Source: Eucalyptus grandis (taxonomy: Eukaryota; Streptophyta; Magnoliopsida; Myrtales; Myrtaceae). Taken from it: DNA of 64,000 bases. The notes under the pieces are model-generated. The model made no database searches. It was not told the origin of the DNA and worked only from the letters and a program-made list of their open reading frames with translations. Position numbers and translations under genes: made by a program. This document shows, piece by piece, positions 11,991 to 24,818 of the stretch. The DNA is taken from positions 48,032,770 to 48,096,769 of the forward strand of contig NC_052622.1 in the NCBI RefSeq assembly GCF_016545825.1, read 5' to 3'. How positions within the stretch are numbered: the first letter of the stretch is position 1; each line of letters opens with the position of its first letter.

Positions 11991-13673
11991 GAATACCCGC
12001 ACAATGACAAGTATTTAGAATATGGGTAGAGATATACTTACCTAGTGATATCTCTAATTCTTGAGGATATGTCTTCTAGAACTTAGATATCCTGCATAGG
12101 CATCTCACCTCTTGATAGAAATAAATTTTGGAATATTAATGATGCACATTGGATATCCATGATGATTTCTCATCTCCTAATATCACGAGGAATTCTAAAA
12201 GGAACCTAAATGTCAAGAGCTCTTGAATTACCTATTAGACACGATTTAGAGCAAAAGTGCATTCTACAAAGAAATAAACAATTAAGGTTATTATGGAGTG
12301 CATACTTCAAAATCCACCGAAGGTTTTTATCAATTCAATCGGGGTTTATGCATAATGACCTCGCATCGCCCAAATTTCCACTGGGGAGAATTATCGTTCA
12401 AGACAATTTTCATTCATGACATGGATTTCCTAAGAATACTAAATGAGAGACTTTCAGTCAGAAATAACTTTCACTCACTCTCATTTAGAATGACTATTTC
12501 ATGAGAATCACTCAATCTCATCATATCGACAGGGGTCTGAGTATTCTCGCAAGCGGTACAACCTTACCAATCTTAGGGATCTTTAACAGGGACCATAATG
12601 AGGGCTTGGTCAATGGCTTGAAAATGGACTCTTCGAGTGAAGGCTATTGAAAGAACAGCTTCACAATCATCTCCAGATTTACAAGTTAAGAACTCTGCAA
12701 AATGAGAAAGAAATAATCCAGCCCCCACTTCTTCGAGCGATACTTATAAACATATGAATTCCTACATTAATTCAAGTGCCTTAATCAGAAGAGACTTTAC
12801 AAGGGACGTAACATAAGCAATGTGCTCCACTAACTATAAAAGCTCGGTATTTGTGTTCTTTGAATGCTACTCCATGAGGGATGCAACCTTTTACAATTGA
12901 TAGTCACCTCTCTTGACTTGTTTTTCAATTTCATCTATGGGCATCGGCCTTGCTTTTACCACGCATACCACTTTTTCATGCCCCTAGTTTTCATGCATTT
13001 TTTTCACTTCTTTTGCATGGGCATTGGCCTTACTTTTACTAGGCACACTGCTTTTTTATGCCCCTTAGTTCTATTTTGATTTTAGTTCTTGGGCACAATG
13101 CATGCGTCAAGGAATTATACTTTAAATGACAATCAAACTTTCAAGGGTATTTATCTATCTCTTGCCTTGCCCCAATGTGGGGGATGATCACCAATTGGGT
13201 TTAAAATAAATGAAATTGCACGCTCGAGTGGGCTATGCAAAGGATATAAGTGTGTAGGATAGAGAAAGAAATGCTCTTCGTCATCCTAAGGCACTTAAAT
13301 TACCACATGAATTCAATGTAACAGCACGATTTGAAGATTGATGCAAGTGAGAGCAAGAAAATTCTTTTCATTTTCCTCACCTCATGATGCAGCCTTACCT
13401 CCAATTTGCCCCGATGTGGGGTGACAGGGGTAATTTGAAAGAATTTCCATAAGTGTATAGGGCTCAAAGAAGTTTAAGCAATGGATTGCTGTATTGATAT
13501 TCATCAATCAAATTACATTTATTGGAATTAAAAATGTGATATTCAAGCATTAAAGCAAAACAGAAGAAATTGAAACCAATCCCTGAAAAGCAATAAACAT
13601 TCACACGCAGGAGAAGGTGCAACTGAACATGCCCCTAATTAAATAAGGAAAGCGATCTACCTAAGACCATGAA

Positions 13674-14063
13674 TCATGTGTGCTTGAGTTCTTCATCCTC
13701 CTTGATCTTGGGATGAGAACCCTCCAAGTCAGAGATTCTTCTTTCTAGATATGTCACTATTCTCTTCATGGTGGCATTAAATTCACCTACCTCAGGAAAA
13801 TGAGAAGATTCAAAAGTTCTCTTGGCTCTCTTCTTCGAGTCGCAGTTTATCACTGTAGATAGAGTACCTATGTCATCACGGCCTTTTTGCTTGAAGAGAA
13901 AAGCCATTGTAGCAGACAATTCATCAACTTGACTTTGGAGGTGTGCAATTCGCTTGTTCATATTGTCAATGATACGATCCAACACATCGTTTTGATTCAT
14001 CATTTTAGCTCTCGACCGTGTATGGATGGGTGAGCGAGATCGCTCCATAATCACCAAATTCAA
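13674..14063 (-). CDS. Gag N-terminus-like protein of the minus-strand Tat-like element
   Basis: An open frame of 129 codons. It contains SRSPIHTRSRAKMMNQND followed by a heptad-like stretch (MNKRIAHLQSQVDELSATM) expected to form a coiled coil. The plus-strand relative has the same order: SSIRTRSRATM, then VAALESEIKQVLNVLERL (29740..29900). No capsid or zinc-knuckle part follows downstream (to the left), so the reading frame is truncated relative to the other element. It is an element product, not a host gene; whether it is still made is unknown. Confidence 0.5.
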   Translation of the reverse strand: MNLVIMERSRSPIHTRSRAKMMNQNDVLDRIIDNMNKRIAHLQSQVDELSATMAFLFKQKGRDDIGTLSTVINCDSKKRAKRTFESSHFPEVGEFNATMKRIVTYLERRISDLEGSHPKIKEDEELKHT

Positions 14064-14643
14064 ATAAATGGGAAAATGTAAGCATGATGTGTAAATAGAG
14101 AGCTAGTCCATGACAGCAATCAAATCGATTTTTTTTTCATTTTTTTATTTATTCATGAAAAGTCTGTGCAAGAAGGGAATTTCGTAAAAATAACTAGAAA
14201 AATAAAAATAGGACACCCTAGCAAGAACTAAATTTCCTAAACACAAATTAGGAAAGGCCAAAATTTGAAACTCCCTAATGAGAACAATAGAGACATGAAT
14301 TGAAAATAAATTTTCCAAAGTTTTTTGTTATTTTCCAAATGATTCATTGTATAGCAATTTCCTCGTTTCATTTCTAAAAAGGAATTAAATCAATGATTGA
14401 CCTAGATTGTCATGGACCAATCCAAAAGTACAACAAAATAAATTGCATGGTATAGGGATAGAAGACTTGCTTCACCAAGGAAAATCAACAGGAATCACAT
14501 AGACATGCACATAAGATGTGAGGCTCGATTTCTACTTAAGCGGCTTTACAAAGTGGAGCTAAGAGTATGATCTGACCATTACAGTCTCGCATTAACGTGT
14601 CAAGTCCTCATAACTCCGGTCAGTCGAATAGAATGCCCAATAA

Positions 14644-14844
14644 TCACGCATTCTCGTGGATATGGACAAACACATCCGAAACCATGAAAAATATTTCAGG
14701 GAAGAGAAGGTCAACCTCTATATAGCAGTCTCGCTTTGGAGGAAGTATCACTCTCAACACTATCCTAAAAATCCTATCGCAGCCAAGGTCCGACCGCAGG
14801 TTGTGTGTGCAATAGTGTAGTACTAAAAGCAGTAAAACATGCAC
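14644..14844 (-). other. Short ORF in element leader, shared with the plus-strand relative
   Basis: A 66-codon frame between the primer site and gag. About 45 residues align with the ORF at 28998..29192, e.g. LHYCTHNL, PKRDCYIEVDLLFPE versus LKRDCYIEIDLLFPE. No known domain. It may be conserved leader RNA rather than protein. Confidence 0.35.
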
Positions 14845-15076
14845 AACAGTTTAAATGTAAACAACACTTCTATAGTTTAAATTCAAACATTAATCCTTAA
14901 CTCCAACCTGCAAGACAAGGGTTAGCAAAGCCTACTCCCCTTATACCTCCCATTTGCAAGAACATTTAACAGCTTAGAAATGTTAGGGACGTACCTGGTG
15001 TCCCCGCTGCCGAACAAAAAAAAAATTTAAAAGAAAAAGAAAAAATGGCCTAAGTCCACTAAGTGTTTTAACACAA

Positions 15077-15095
15077 GTCCCCAGCGGAGTCGCCA
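15077..15095 (-). promoter_or_regulatory. Primer binding site, tRNA-Arg type
   Basis: The minus strand reads TGGCGACTCCGCTGGGGAC, three bases (gct) inside the LTR end. This matches the complement of a plant tRNA-Arg 3' end with few differences. Confidence 0.75.
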
Positions 15096-15098
15096 AGC

Positions 15099-17046
15099 TA
15101 TCGCGGCCTAAATTTTCGGGTGCATCACCTAAAATTAGGCTAATGGATTACTAAGCCTAAACTTAGCTCGGGCTCTCCCAAGCCCATACCAATTCGTGAC
15201 TTAGATTCAAGTTCTTAACATGCAAATGATTTTTTAATTAGGAGTCGTCGTTAATCTATTTTTGGTGGGTTGATTAGAAACCCAAGTAAAGTAACGGGAG
15301 ATTTACTTTACTCCTACGAACCAAAGATTGTGAGTTCGAGAACTAAGTTACGCTAGATTTCTCTAACGCCCTTTAGGTACCTTTCCCTTTTTATTTTAAA
15401 AAATAGGGATAAGTGTTCTAGAAATCCTACAACTTGTCACGAAAATGCATTTCAGTTCTAAAACTTGCAAAAAATGCATTTAAGTCCTAAAACTTGTCAA
15501 ATTGTTTCAAACGAGTCCTAAGATCGACGCCATTAGCATTTTCCGTTAAAAATGCTGACGTGGCATTTTAAATAATTTTTTATTTTCCACATGAATTTTT
15601 TAATTATTTTTTAATTATTTTTTAAAAAATAGATTTAAAAACTAAAAAAATCAATTTTATTCATTTTATTTTATTTTCACCAAAAACTTTTAAAAATAAA
15701 AACTAATCTACCTAAAGGGAAACAACAGATTAAATGATGCCGGGCGGACGTTGAAGCACGGCGTAGGGCCTCCACCCAGCGTAGGGCAGGCAAGCGGCAA
15801 CGGGGGCTGCTGGTGGTAGTGACTCTCAGGGCTCTGGCGAAGGCTGGATGGTGGATGGTGGACAGAGGCGGAGTAGCAATGGCGAGCGGGCAAAGGTACT
15901 GGTGTAGTGGCGTCGGCTAAGTGGAGGCAGACCACCGGTTTGTTGGGCGCGAACTGGAAAGGTGCAACATCGGTGACTAGTGAGCAGTAGGGTCGCTGGC
16001 ACAGCAGTAGTGGTGAGCAGTGGCGTCGGGGCGAGCTCACGAGTGCAGAGGCTTGGCGTCGGGTCGTCAAGGGCAGAGATGATGTGGCATCGGTGATGGA
16101 AGTTGCGGAGGCGAGGCTGAGGCGTTGCTGGTGTGGTGGCTAATGTAGGGGCGACGGGGCTGCGGTGCCGCAGTAGTAGGCATAGAGCTGCTGCAGAATT
16201 GTCTCATGGAGGAGGGGGTGCCAGACACCGGGCAATCACTAACGAAGGCGCTGCAGGGGCGTCGTCAGGTGCTGGCTCGAGCAGAGGCTGTGGGCAACGA
16301 CGACGCAGCAGGCAACGTCAGGCACTGGGTCTAGCAGAGGCCGAAGGCAGGAGTGTCGCTACTGCTCAGAGGCCGACGGCGCAGCACGGAGACCGGAAAT
16401 TTCAATGACCGGCGGTGCAGCAAGAAGAACCCTGGAAAAGATGAACAGTAGGGGTCTTGTCAATTGTTCTTTTTTCTTTTTCTTTTTTTTCCCAATGGCC
16501 GGTCACTTCCTTGCGGACTTCTTTACTGCAGCACTCTTTTTGACTTTTTTCCTTTCCACAAACAAACAAATTTTCCTTTTCTCTCTTCAATTTCCAACTC
16601 TAATAAACCCCAGGAAAAGACTTTTCACGTATTTGCTCTCAAATTTTTTGAATTCCCTTCCTAATCACGAAAAATGCAGCTCTCTTTTATAGTGATTCCA
16701 GACGGCCACTTCGTATGATATTTTCCGTGTTTCTATTTTCTGTTGCATTAAATCAAAACTATAAATCAGAGTGTGATTCACAATTAGCTCAATTTTGCTC
16801 AGATTTCTTCCATTTTATTAAAAATTTTGTCCTTTATTCACCTAATTTTTAAACATCTTCTGCATTTATCAAAATCTAAATATTCATCAGAATTTCAAAC
16901 TTCCATGCATAATCAATCAAATCAATTTTCCCATTTTTTCCATTTTTTCATTTTATTTGTTTTGATGCATTTTTTTTAGGGGTTAAAATTAATCCCTAAT
17001 TTATATGCAAAAAATCAATGACTGGGTCGCCAAAATTTAGGTTTCA
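15099..17046 (-). repeat. 5' LTR of the minus-strand Tat-like element (1948 bp)
   Basis: Pairs with 7922..10575. At about 15405..15690 it carries unrelated sequence (ggataagtgttctagaaatcc onward) in place of the longer stretch seen in the partner LTR, so it has suffered a replacement or a nested insertion with deletion. Confidence 0.78.
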
Positions 17047-17866
17047 ATATCGTTGCAGAGTAGAATTTCAATAAAACAAAGGCAATTTAAAAGTGAAGCT
17101 ATCATCTTGCTTGAGTTTCATTTTCCATCACATATGAATCCATTACAGCCAGGATGAGCTGTGCTGTGACTTCATATTCCCAATGTCTGAAAGTTTCAGA
17201 TGACTGTTGTCAAATCATAAAAATCAAGACCAGCAGAGAGACGAAATAGAGGGAATGATGCCCCACTGGCAAGGAGGAGGGGTCACGTAAACGTCGTTAA
17301 TTCGTGTTCATGCTTAGCCGTAAATTAACTGACAGAACCAATTTGATCTCTCTCTCTCTCTCTCTCTCTGTAAGAGATCATGTTGGCGGTGTTGTGTCGA
17401 AAGTTCCTTGGTCGCGAAGCTGACAAAACCTTCTCAAATGAAATAAATCTGCATTGAAAGGAGGTGGTCGCCATCTTTGCAAATCGAAACTCATTCGGAT
17501 TATCTCCACTGGAACTCACACTTCACAGAAAGGCATGACCGAAAGCGTGCTATCTCTTTCATACGAAGGGTGGAATCTTCGGCTGGATCTATCAATGGCC
17601 CAGAAGAGCCATTGTAGTTGATCTAGTGAATTGGTTATGCACGTGTAAATGTGACTGAACATCCAAAAGTAACATCATAATCATTTGAATTTTTCATAAG
17701 ATTAAAATCGGCAACTATGATAGGGTGCAAAATATTATTGTTGAACGGATCAATCCTCAAATAGAAAAAGATTTACAACCAATTGTTGAAGGAGCTTGGG
17801 GGTAAATCTAAAGCTACATAGGAAACTTCTTTACTTTTAGGAAGCATCATAAATGTCAATAATATA
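17047..17866. other. Intergenic DNA with block-B-like fragment and (CT)n run
   Basis: The first 150 bases resemble part of block B (tcttgcttgagtttca, then an accatgact-like stretch as at 20070..20140), truncated by the adjacent LTR element. A (CT)n run of about 12 units lies at 17346..17369. No gene is supported. Confidence 0.5.
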
Positions 17867-18553
17867 AGGGAAATTATCCAAAAAGTCTTAAACATATTTC
17901 ACTTTGGCCAATTTAGCAAAAAAATCTATCAATTATGTCAATTGAGTCTTAAACATTTTCATGTTTTACTAATTGAGTCTATTTCACTAGTTTTAGCTGA
18001 GAATTGCTGACGTGGATGCTGGTTGTTTTACGTGGCACAACAGCACTAACATAAACAATTTTTTTATGATTTTTCAAAAGGATTTTGAATTTTTTAATAA
18101 TTTTTTTATATTTTTCCTTCTTTATTCTTCCGTTTTTTTCTTTCATTTTCTTTTTTTTTTTTCTTCCAAGCTCAACAAGGGCTACTAGCCAAATCTCTCC
18201 AGTCACAAGCAAGGGCTGGTTGACCCTCAACGATTGTGAAGCTTTCAACAATCGAGGCAAGGGTCATAGCCCTTGGCCAAACTTGAGGAGGGTCAACCAA
18301 TCCTCACTGGACTTGGTAGAAAAAAAGGAAAAGGAAGAAAGAAAAAGAAAAAAATTATAAAAAATTATCCATGTCAATACCGGTTGTCTTACATGGCATT
18401 ATTGGTGTTTAAGTCAGCAATTTTGAGTTAAAATTGGTTGAATGAAATTGAAAAAATGTAAAAATGTTTATGATTCAATTGGCATAATTAAAAAGGTTTA
18501 GAACTTGATTGGCCAAAGTGCAAAAGATTTAGGACTTTTTGGATAATTTTTTC
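17867..18553. mobile_element. TIR element (MITE-like, 687 bp) with candidate TAATATA duplication
   Basis: The left end (aattatccaaaaagtc, then cactttggccaa) is the reverse complement of the right end (ttggccaaagtg, then gactttttggataatt). The inverted repeats are roughly 50 bp and imperfect. The heptamer taatata flanks both sides (17860..17866 and 18554..18560). Inside is a second, inner palindromic pair around gctgacgtggatgctggttg and caataccggttgtc. No transposase. Confidence 0.7.
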
Positions 18554-18647
18554 TAATATACCGTATGACTTTTCACATTTAGAGTTTGTTTGTTTAAAAG
18601 AAGACTATTTCAAGAAGTTGTTTACCGACTTTTCAATGTTTGAATGA

Positions 18648-21640
18648 TGGAAAACTAATCAGTTTTTTTAAAACATTTTTCATAAAACGAAAACAACATG
18701 ATTAGATTTGGGAAAAATAATTTCTTTTTCTTTTTCAAAAAGGAAATCACTTTCCCTTAATCCCAAATAAATGAAAATTAACCAATTTCTTTGAAAATAA
18801 TTTTCATGGAAAATATCTTTCTTTATTATGAAACTTTCAGCAAAATAAACACATCATTTATTTCTCATCCTATTTCCTTATATTGACAAACATGGCTTAG
18901 TACTTCGAGATATCAATTAGAATTTGAGGGAAAGAAGTTGGTGGACGTAATTGATTAATACGTCATATCAATTTGTGTTGCCTAACCTCTTTAAGATGGC
19001 AACTACAATTCCGACCGGACATGAAGCTTTTGCCTTGCATAGTATTCCCTCCAAGGATGAATCTCAATCATTGATTTATAAAGATGAATATTGTATATAC
19101 AATTGAGATTTGTCGAGATACCGAGTGTAGCAATGTATGGAATAGTATGTCTCCATCCTAATATTATATATCTTCCGCACATTTTATAATCCTCAAGAAT
19201 GACCTTTTTTGCTTTTAAAATCAAAAGCAAGACACTCATTTGGAGGCCTCGTCAATTATGTCTTTTGGTAGTGTAGGAGGGAGAGGGAGGGAGGGCGGGA
19301 GAGAGAGAGAGGCGACTAGCCTTGGCAAAAAGATGTTTATTATAATTTGTAATATTTTGTCATTCTCCATATTGATGCCTCTATATTAGTTAATGTCGAA
19401 TTTCCCCTCTAATTTTTCGTTATACAACACCTCATGAATTGAGAATTATCGTTACCAAAAGTTTGTTTTTAAGGATGAAGAAATGTTCTTTACCTCAATA
19501 TTAGTTAACATCAAATTTCCCATCTAATTCCCCATCCTAAAAGTCCTCATGGATTGAAAGTTGTCGTTACTAAAAATTGAAAATTCGCTTTTAAGGATGA
19601 AGAAATGTTCTTTACCATAATATTAGTCAACGTCAAATTTCCCCTCTAATTCCTCGTCCTAAAAGTCATCATGAATTGAAAATTGTCAGTTACCGTAAAT
19701 TTGCTTTTAAGGATGAAGAAATGTTCTTTCTAAAATGTGACACAAGCGCTTTATGAGTGCACGTCTATAACGATCTTTCTTTAAGGTCCAAAATACATCT
19801 AATGAATATCATGGTCACAAAGGAAGTTAGGACACTGGTCCACCCACTCCAAAACGAAGGACACTTTATTGTAGCAACTACTAAAACAAACTGAGCACAT
19901 TAAGCGAACTTGAAGGATGCTGTTAGACACAATTAGGAGCCACTTTTGTTAAAATTAGACGTACCGAACCAAAGCTTTGCAACTAGATTAGTCACTATCT
20001 TTCACTGAAATTTGCACTTTGCTTTAGTCTAGCCAATATAGCCATTTAAAAAGCAGGGCTATTATTTTGCTTGAGTTTCACTTTCCATAACATGTGAATT
20101 CTTTACATTGAGGATGAGGGGTACCATGACTTTGCATACTAATGGTGACTTCATCAAGAAGTCATCTTCTTTAAGAAAAAGATTACAAAATCTATCTTCA
20201 ACTTTACTTCCCACAGTAAATAACCAAACTCTTGCAGTCCCACACACCCCATTACCACATTGTTAGATAGTATTTGGTCTCTCTTACTCCAAAAGTTAGT
20301 TTAAATGGTGAGGTCTTCCTCACATATAAAATGACCACTAATTGGAACCTCAATAATCCCCCTCACATATCAAGCTTGGGTCGAATCTGCGATAACCCAT
20401 TACTCTCCCATGTGACTATTAGGTCTACACTTCTTGGCAATCTAGTCTCTAATAACAATATTGGATGGTCTTGGGCCTCTCTCAACCAAAAAACTAACTC
20501 AAACATCAAACGGTGAAACTTTTCCTCGCACTTATAAACTAACCATTAGCTCCTTACAACCTTAATAATCTCCCTCTCACACATTGGTTATGGGTTCGAG
20601 TTGTAATAACGTGTAACTCTCCCTTGTGACTATTGGGCCCAAACTTGTTCGTAACCTGAACTCTTGTACAAGTGTTGGGTAATGTTGAGCCTCTCTCACT
20701 CCAAAAACTAGCTCAAAGAATGAAGCTTTCCCTCACATTTATCGTTCGACCAACCCTTTTTATAACTAATGTGGAACAACCTCAACAATGCCCCAGGTCA
20801 AAGCCGCAACAACTCATAACTCTTCCATAACTATTGGGTCTAAACTCGTTGGCAACTTAACCTCCATACTAGTGTTAGGTGGTCCTTGGCCTCTTTTCCC
20901 TGTCATGACCTAATCCTCTTGCGAGAGCAGAGCCATTAGGTTTAGGGATATTATCAACTTCAGGCCGATAGCCTTCTACTAACTTAGGCTCTCCCAAACT
21001 CATACCTCCCGCGATATCAAACATTTAAAATTTGATCAATTAAGCCTATATAAATTTTGACTAAGGTGTCGTCACTAGCCTTTTTGGGGTCAGCTAAAAA
21101 CCCAATAAGATACATGAGGATATCTTACTATTCATGCAATCCCAAATTCCAAATTCGAAGACTTGATTACGTTAGCCCTAAGACTAAAGCCCTTTTAGTA
21201 CCTAACTCAATCATGCTAACTAATGCATAGCAGCCTATCAAAGAATTTTAGGCATTGTCTTAACCATTTTAGAGCATGAAATAACATCCGGGATATTTCA
21301 AGTTAATCATAAAGGAAAGCACACAAGTATCTTAATATTATCCATAAAAAGAAAAAGACAATCCAAAACGAAAAGCTCTATTGTAAAGCCTTAAAGGTCT
21401 TGTCTGGTTTTAAGTCTCAATTTTTAATGGTCTCTAATTTTTTTTTCTGAATTTATTTTATTTTATAGAATTTTCTGAATTTTTAATATTTTTATTATTT
21501 TCTGGATTTTTTTATTTTTAATGATTTTTAAAAAATTATTTTTTATTATTTTCAAGATTCTTTAGATTTTTATGAATTTTTTTATTTTTCAAATTTTTAT
21601 GTTTTCCCAATTTTCTAATTTTTAATGATTTTCTAAAATC
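18648..21640. repeat. Segmental duplication block B, copy 1 (non-coding)
   Basis: Matches 44405..47395 base for base over most of its length, with small indels. It contains a run of short direct-repeat-like lines (aaggatgaagaaatgttctt recurring near 19470, 19590 and 19710) and AT-rich DNA. I see no coding sequence. Confidence 0.85.
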
Positions 21641-21949
21641 GATTTAGTGTCATTCGACAAGAATTTTGCAATAAGGTGGAATCACCCACACTCTAACACA
21701 TGCCTCTATCGAATCGACTTATCTATAGTCTCTAATCGATTTTGATGGTGCCGTATTGACTCTTGCAGATTAGCATGGTCAAGTAGTTGATTTCTAGTCA
21801 AATTCTTAAGTCAGTTTCATTTAGATTCCTTAACGGCTTCACCTGATAGATTAGTTATTTCGTGAGTGATCAGTTCAGAGAAAAAGACTATAGGCACGTC
21901 GATGAATATCCCAATTTATGCATCGAAAAACAGGATTGAAAATCAGGAT

Positions 21950-24777
21950 GTCACACTACCTACCAGACTGTAGATGCTGGTAGAAATCTTTTAGGGAATA
22001 ATACAGCCTCCAAGGTTGTGGGAATTGGGACGATCGAGATTCGAATGCATGATGGCATAGTGCAGATATTGACGGACGTAAGGCATGTACCAAAGATCAA
22101 CAAGAGCCTTATTTCTTTGGTGCACTCAATGATATCGGGTGCAAGTACACTGCTGAAGGTGAAATACTAAAGATCTCTCGAGGTGCCTTGACAATGATAA
22201 AAGGGAAGAAGGTGCATTCTCTCTATCATTTACTAGGAGAAACCGTGACAACTACTATTTCATCAGGTGAATCAGACTCAAACTTGACTCAATAATGGCA
22301 CATGCGATTTAATCAAATGAGTGACACTAGTATGACGATGCTGAGTGAGAGGGGGTTGCTGAGTCATAAAACAAGGAAGCTTGACCTTTGTGAGCACTGC
22401 ATCTTTAGAAAGTAGCGCCGTGTTAAATTCGAAATAATAGTGCATTCGACCAAGCAAGCAATCAAATACATTCATTCATACGTTTGGGGACCGTCTCTAG
22501 TTCCATCAAAAGGAGGTGCATGATATATGACGACATTATCAATGATTACTCAAGGAAGGTATGGGTGTACTTCCTGAAGCACAAATCTAAGGTATTTGAT
22601 CAATTCAAGAATTTTAAGGCATTGATTGAGATACAGTCAAGTAAACAAATCAAGTGATTGAGAACTGATAATAGCATAGAGTTCTGTTGTAAGGACTTTA
22701 CCAAGTTCTACCAAAAGGAAAGGATTGTGGACACTGCATAGTTCTCAGGACACCACAACAAAATGGCATTGCATAATGGAAGAACAAAACTCTACTTGAG
22801 CGAGCTCGGTGCATGCTTTTGGATGCAAGACTGGACAAGGAATTTTGGGCTGAAGCAGCAAATATGGCTTGTTACCTGATTAATCGATCTCTATCATCTG
22901 CTATTGAGTGGAAGACTATTGAGAGAGTATAGTCAAGGAAATCTATTGATTACTCCAGATTATGAATATTCGGATGTCTTGCACATGCTCATGTGAATGA
23001 TGGTAAACAACCAACGGAGCCGCAGCATAATATAGCCACAAGTAAACAGAGAAGGCAAATAGACCACTAATATGTTATGGTTATTCGGATGTTGCCTATG
23101 CATTTATTATAGGTGATAAGGTTGAGATAGATGAGCCTTCGTCCTACTCTGAGGCAATAACTAGTATTGAGTCATCTTAGTGGTTAGAGGCTATGAGTGA
23201 AGAAATAAAAAAAACTCTATGGAATCAGACATGGAAGGTAGTCATAGTACCAAAAAGCTAGAAGATTATCGGATGTAAATGGGTCTATAAATAGAAGGAT
23301 GGCATTCTCGATGTAGAGGTAGCTAAGTTCAAGGTAAGATTTATTATGAAGGAGTATACTCAGCGAGAGAGCATTGACTATAATGAGGTGTTCCCTCTTG
23401 TGGTAAGGCATGCCTCTATTCATGTATTACTTGCCTTAGTTGCTACACGGGATTCCGAGCTAGAGTAGCTAGATGTGAAAAACGACACTTCTTAATAGTG
23501 AGTTGGAGGAATGGATTTACATGAGATAGGCAAAGGGATTTGCTATTTCGAGTAAAGAAGACCTTATTTGCTTTTTGAAGAAATCTTTATGTGGACTGAA
23601 ACAATCTCTTAGACAGTGGTACAAGCATTTGATGCATCATGGGTAGTCAGGATTATTTGAAAAGTTAGTTTGATAGCTGTGTTTATTTAGGAGATTGGAG
23701 GATGAGTCTTTGATTTATCTATTATTATATGTTAATGACATGTTGATAATAGCTAAACATATGTCCGATATTGATGTGCTAAAATAGTAGTTTTGTGCTG
23801 AGTTTGAAATGAAAGATTTAGGTGTTGTTAAGAAAATATTGGGTATAGAAATTTTGCATGATAGGGTTGCAAGAATGTTGCGTCTATCCCAAAAGAAATA
23901 TATTGAGAAGATTGTGGCGGGTTTTAACATGTAGTCAGCAAAATCTATAAGTACTTCTTAGCCACACATTTTAAACTTTCTGACAAGTTATCACCACATA
24001 TTGAGAAGGAGGAGGAGCATATGTCCCGTGTTCCTTATTCTAATTCTGTGAGTACTATTATGTACACCATGGTATGTACTAGGCCTAACATTTCACAAGT
24101 TGTAAGTGGTATCAGTCATTACATGAAATGCCTAAGTAAGACGCATTGGCAAAACTGTGAAATGGATCATCAAGTATTTAAAGGGGACAACAGATGTTGG
24201 CATTGTATCTCAGAGAAATGCTAATGGCAGTGACACCATAGGATACATGGATAAAGATCATGTCGGTGAATTGGATGATCACAAATTGTTAGCAGGGTAT
24301 ATGTTTACACTAGCAAGTGGTGTAGTAAGTTGGAAGGCATCTTTACAAGACGTTGTTTGGTTTTTGACTGAGGTAGAGTATATGGCACTGACCTTTGTAG
24401 CAAAGGAGTCAATATGGCTAAAAGGTTTGCTCTCAAACCTTGGATTGGAGCAAAAAAGCGTCACCGTACACTGTGACAATCAAGATGTGATATATTTGGC
24501 TTATAATTCAATATATCACGAACGAACGAAGGATATCGATATTAGGTACCATTTCATCTGGGAGTCATAGCGAAGGGCAAGATTGTTGTGAAGAAAATAA
24601 CGACAACGGAGAACCCATAGACATGATGACAAAGTCTATTCTATTAGCAAAGCTCGAGCTTTGCTAGAACTTAATTGGTGTTCGCAAAGAGTAAGCGCCC
24701 CTCGGAGCGTTGGGAGAGTTAGGCATGGAAAATAAGCACTATAACTTGATTGCAATCATCAAACCAAAGTGAAGAAT
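21950..24777 (+). pseudogene. Ty1/copia pol pseudogene (5' truncated)
   Basis: Recognisable pieces in order: gag-pre-integrase (SERGLLSHKTRKLDLCEHC, about 22345..22410), decayed integrase (about 22450..22950), reverse transcriptase (IIGCKWVYK, then EYTQRESIDYNEVFPLVVR, about 23260..23420) and RNase H in one open frame (24157..24570: AGYMFTLASGVVSWKA, TEVEYMAL, VHCDNQD, IDIRYHFI). The reverse-transcriptase box reads YVND at 23728..23739 where YVDD is expected, so the catalytic Asp is lost, and many stops and frameshifts are present. The element has no 5' LTR here. Its 3' LTR begins at 24778 and is split by the Tat-like insertion. Confidence 0.88.
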
Positions 24778-24818
24778 TGTTAAATTATGTCTCAAGTTTG
24801 AGCTCGTATATGATACTC

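Larger units (their letters stand above)
7922..17046 (-). mobile_element. Tat-like Ty3/gypsy LTR retrotransposon, non-autonomous or decayed, minus strand
   Basis: LTR-like repeats at 15099..17046 (5') and 7922..10575 (3') share both ends; on the minus strand they start TGACACCTAAATTTTGGCG or TGAAACC. Just inside the 5' LTR the minus strand reads TGGCGACTCCGCTGGGGAC, complementary to the 3' end of a tRNA-Arg, as in the Tat/Ogre lineage. The internal region, read from the right, has a conserved short ORF, a gag-N-terminus-like ORF (13674..14063), then long non-coding DNA with two minisatellites. No protease, reverse transcriptase or integrase is visible. No clean target-site duplication is seen, and one LTR terminus has decayed from CA to TA. 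Confidence 0.75.
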
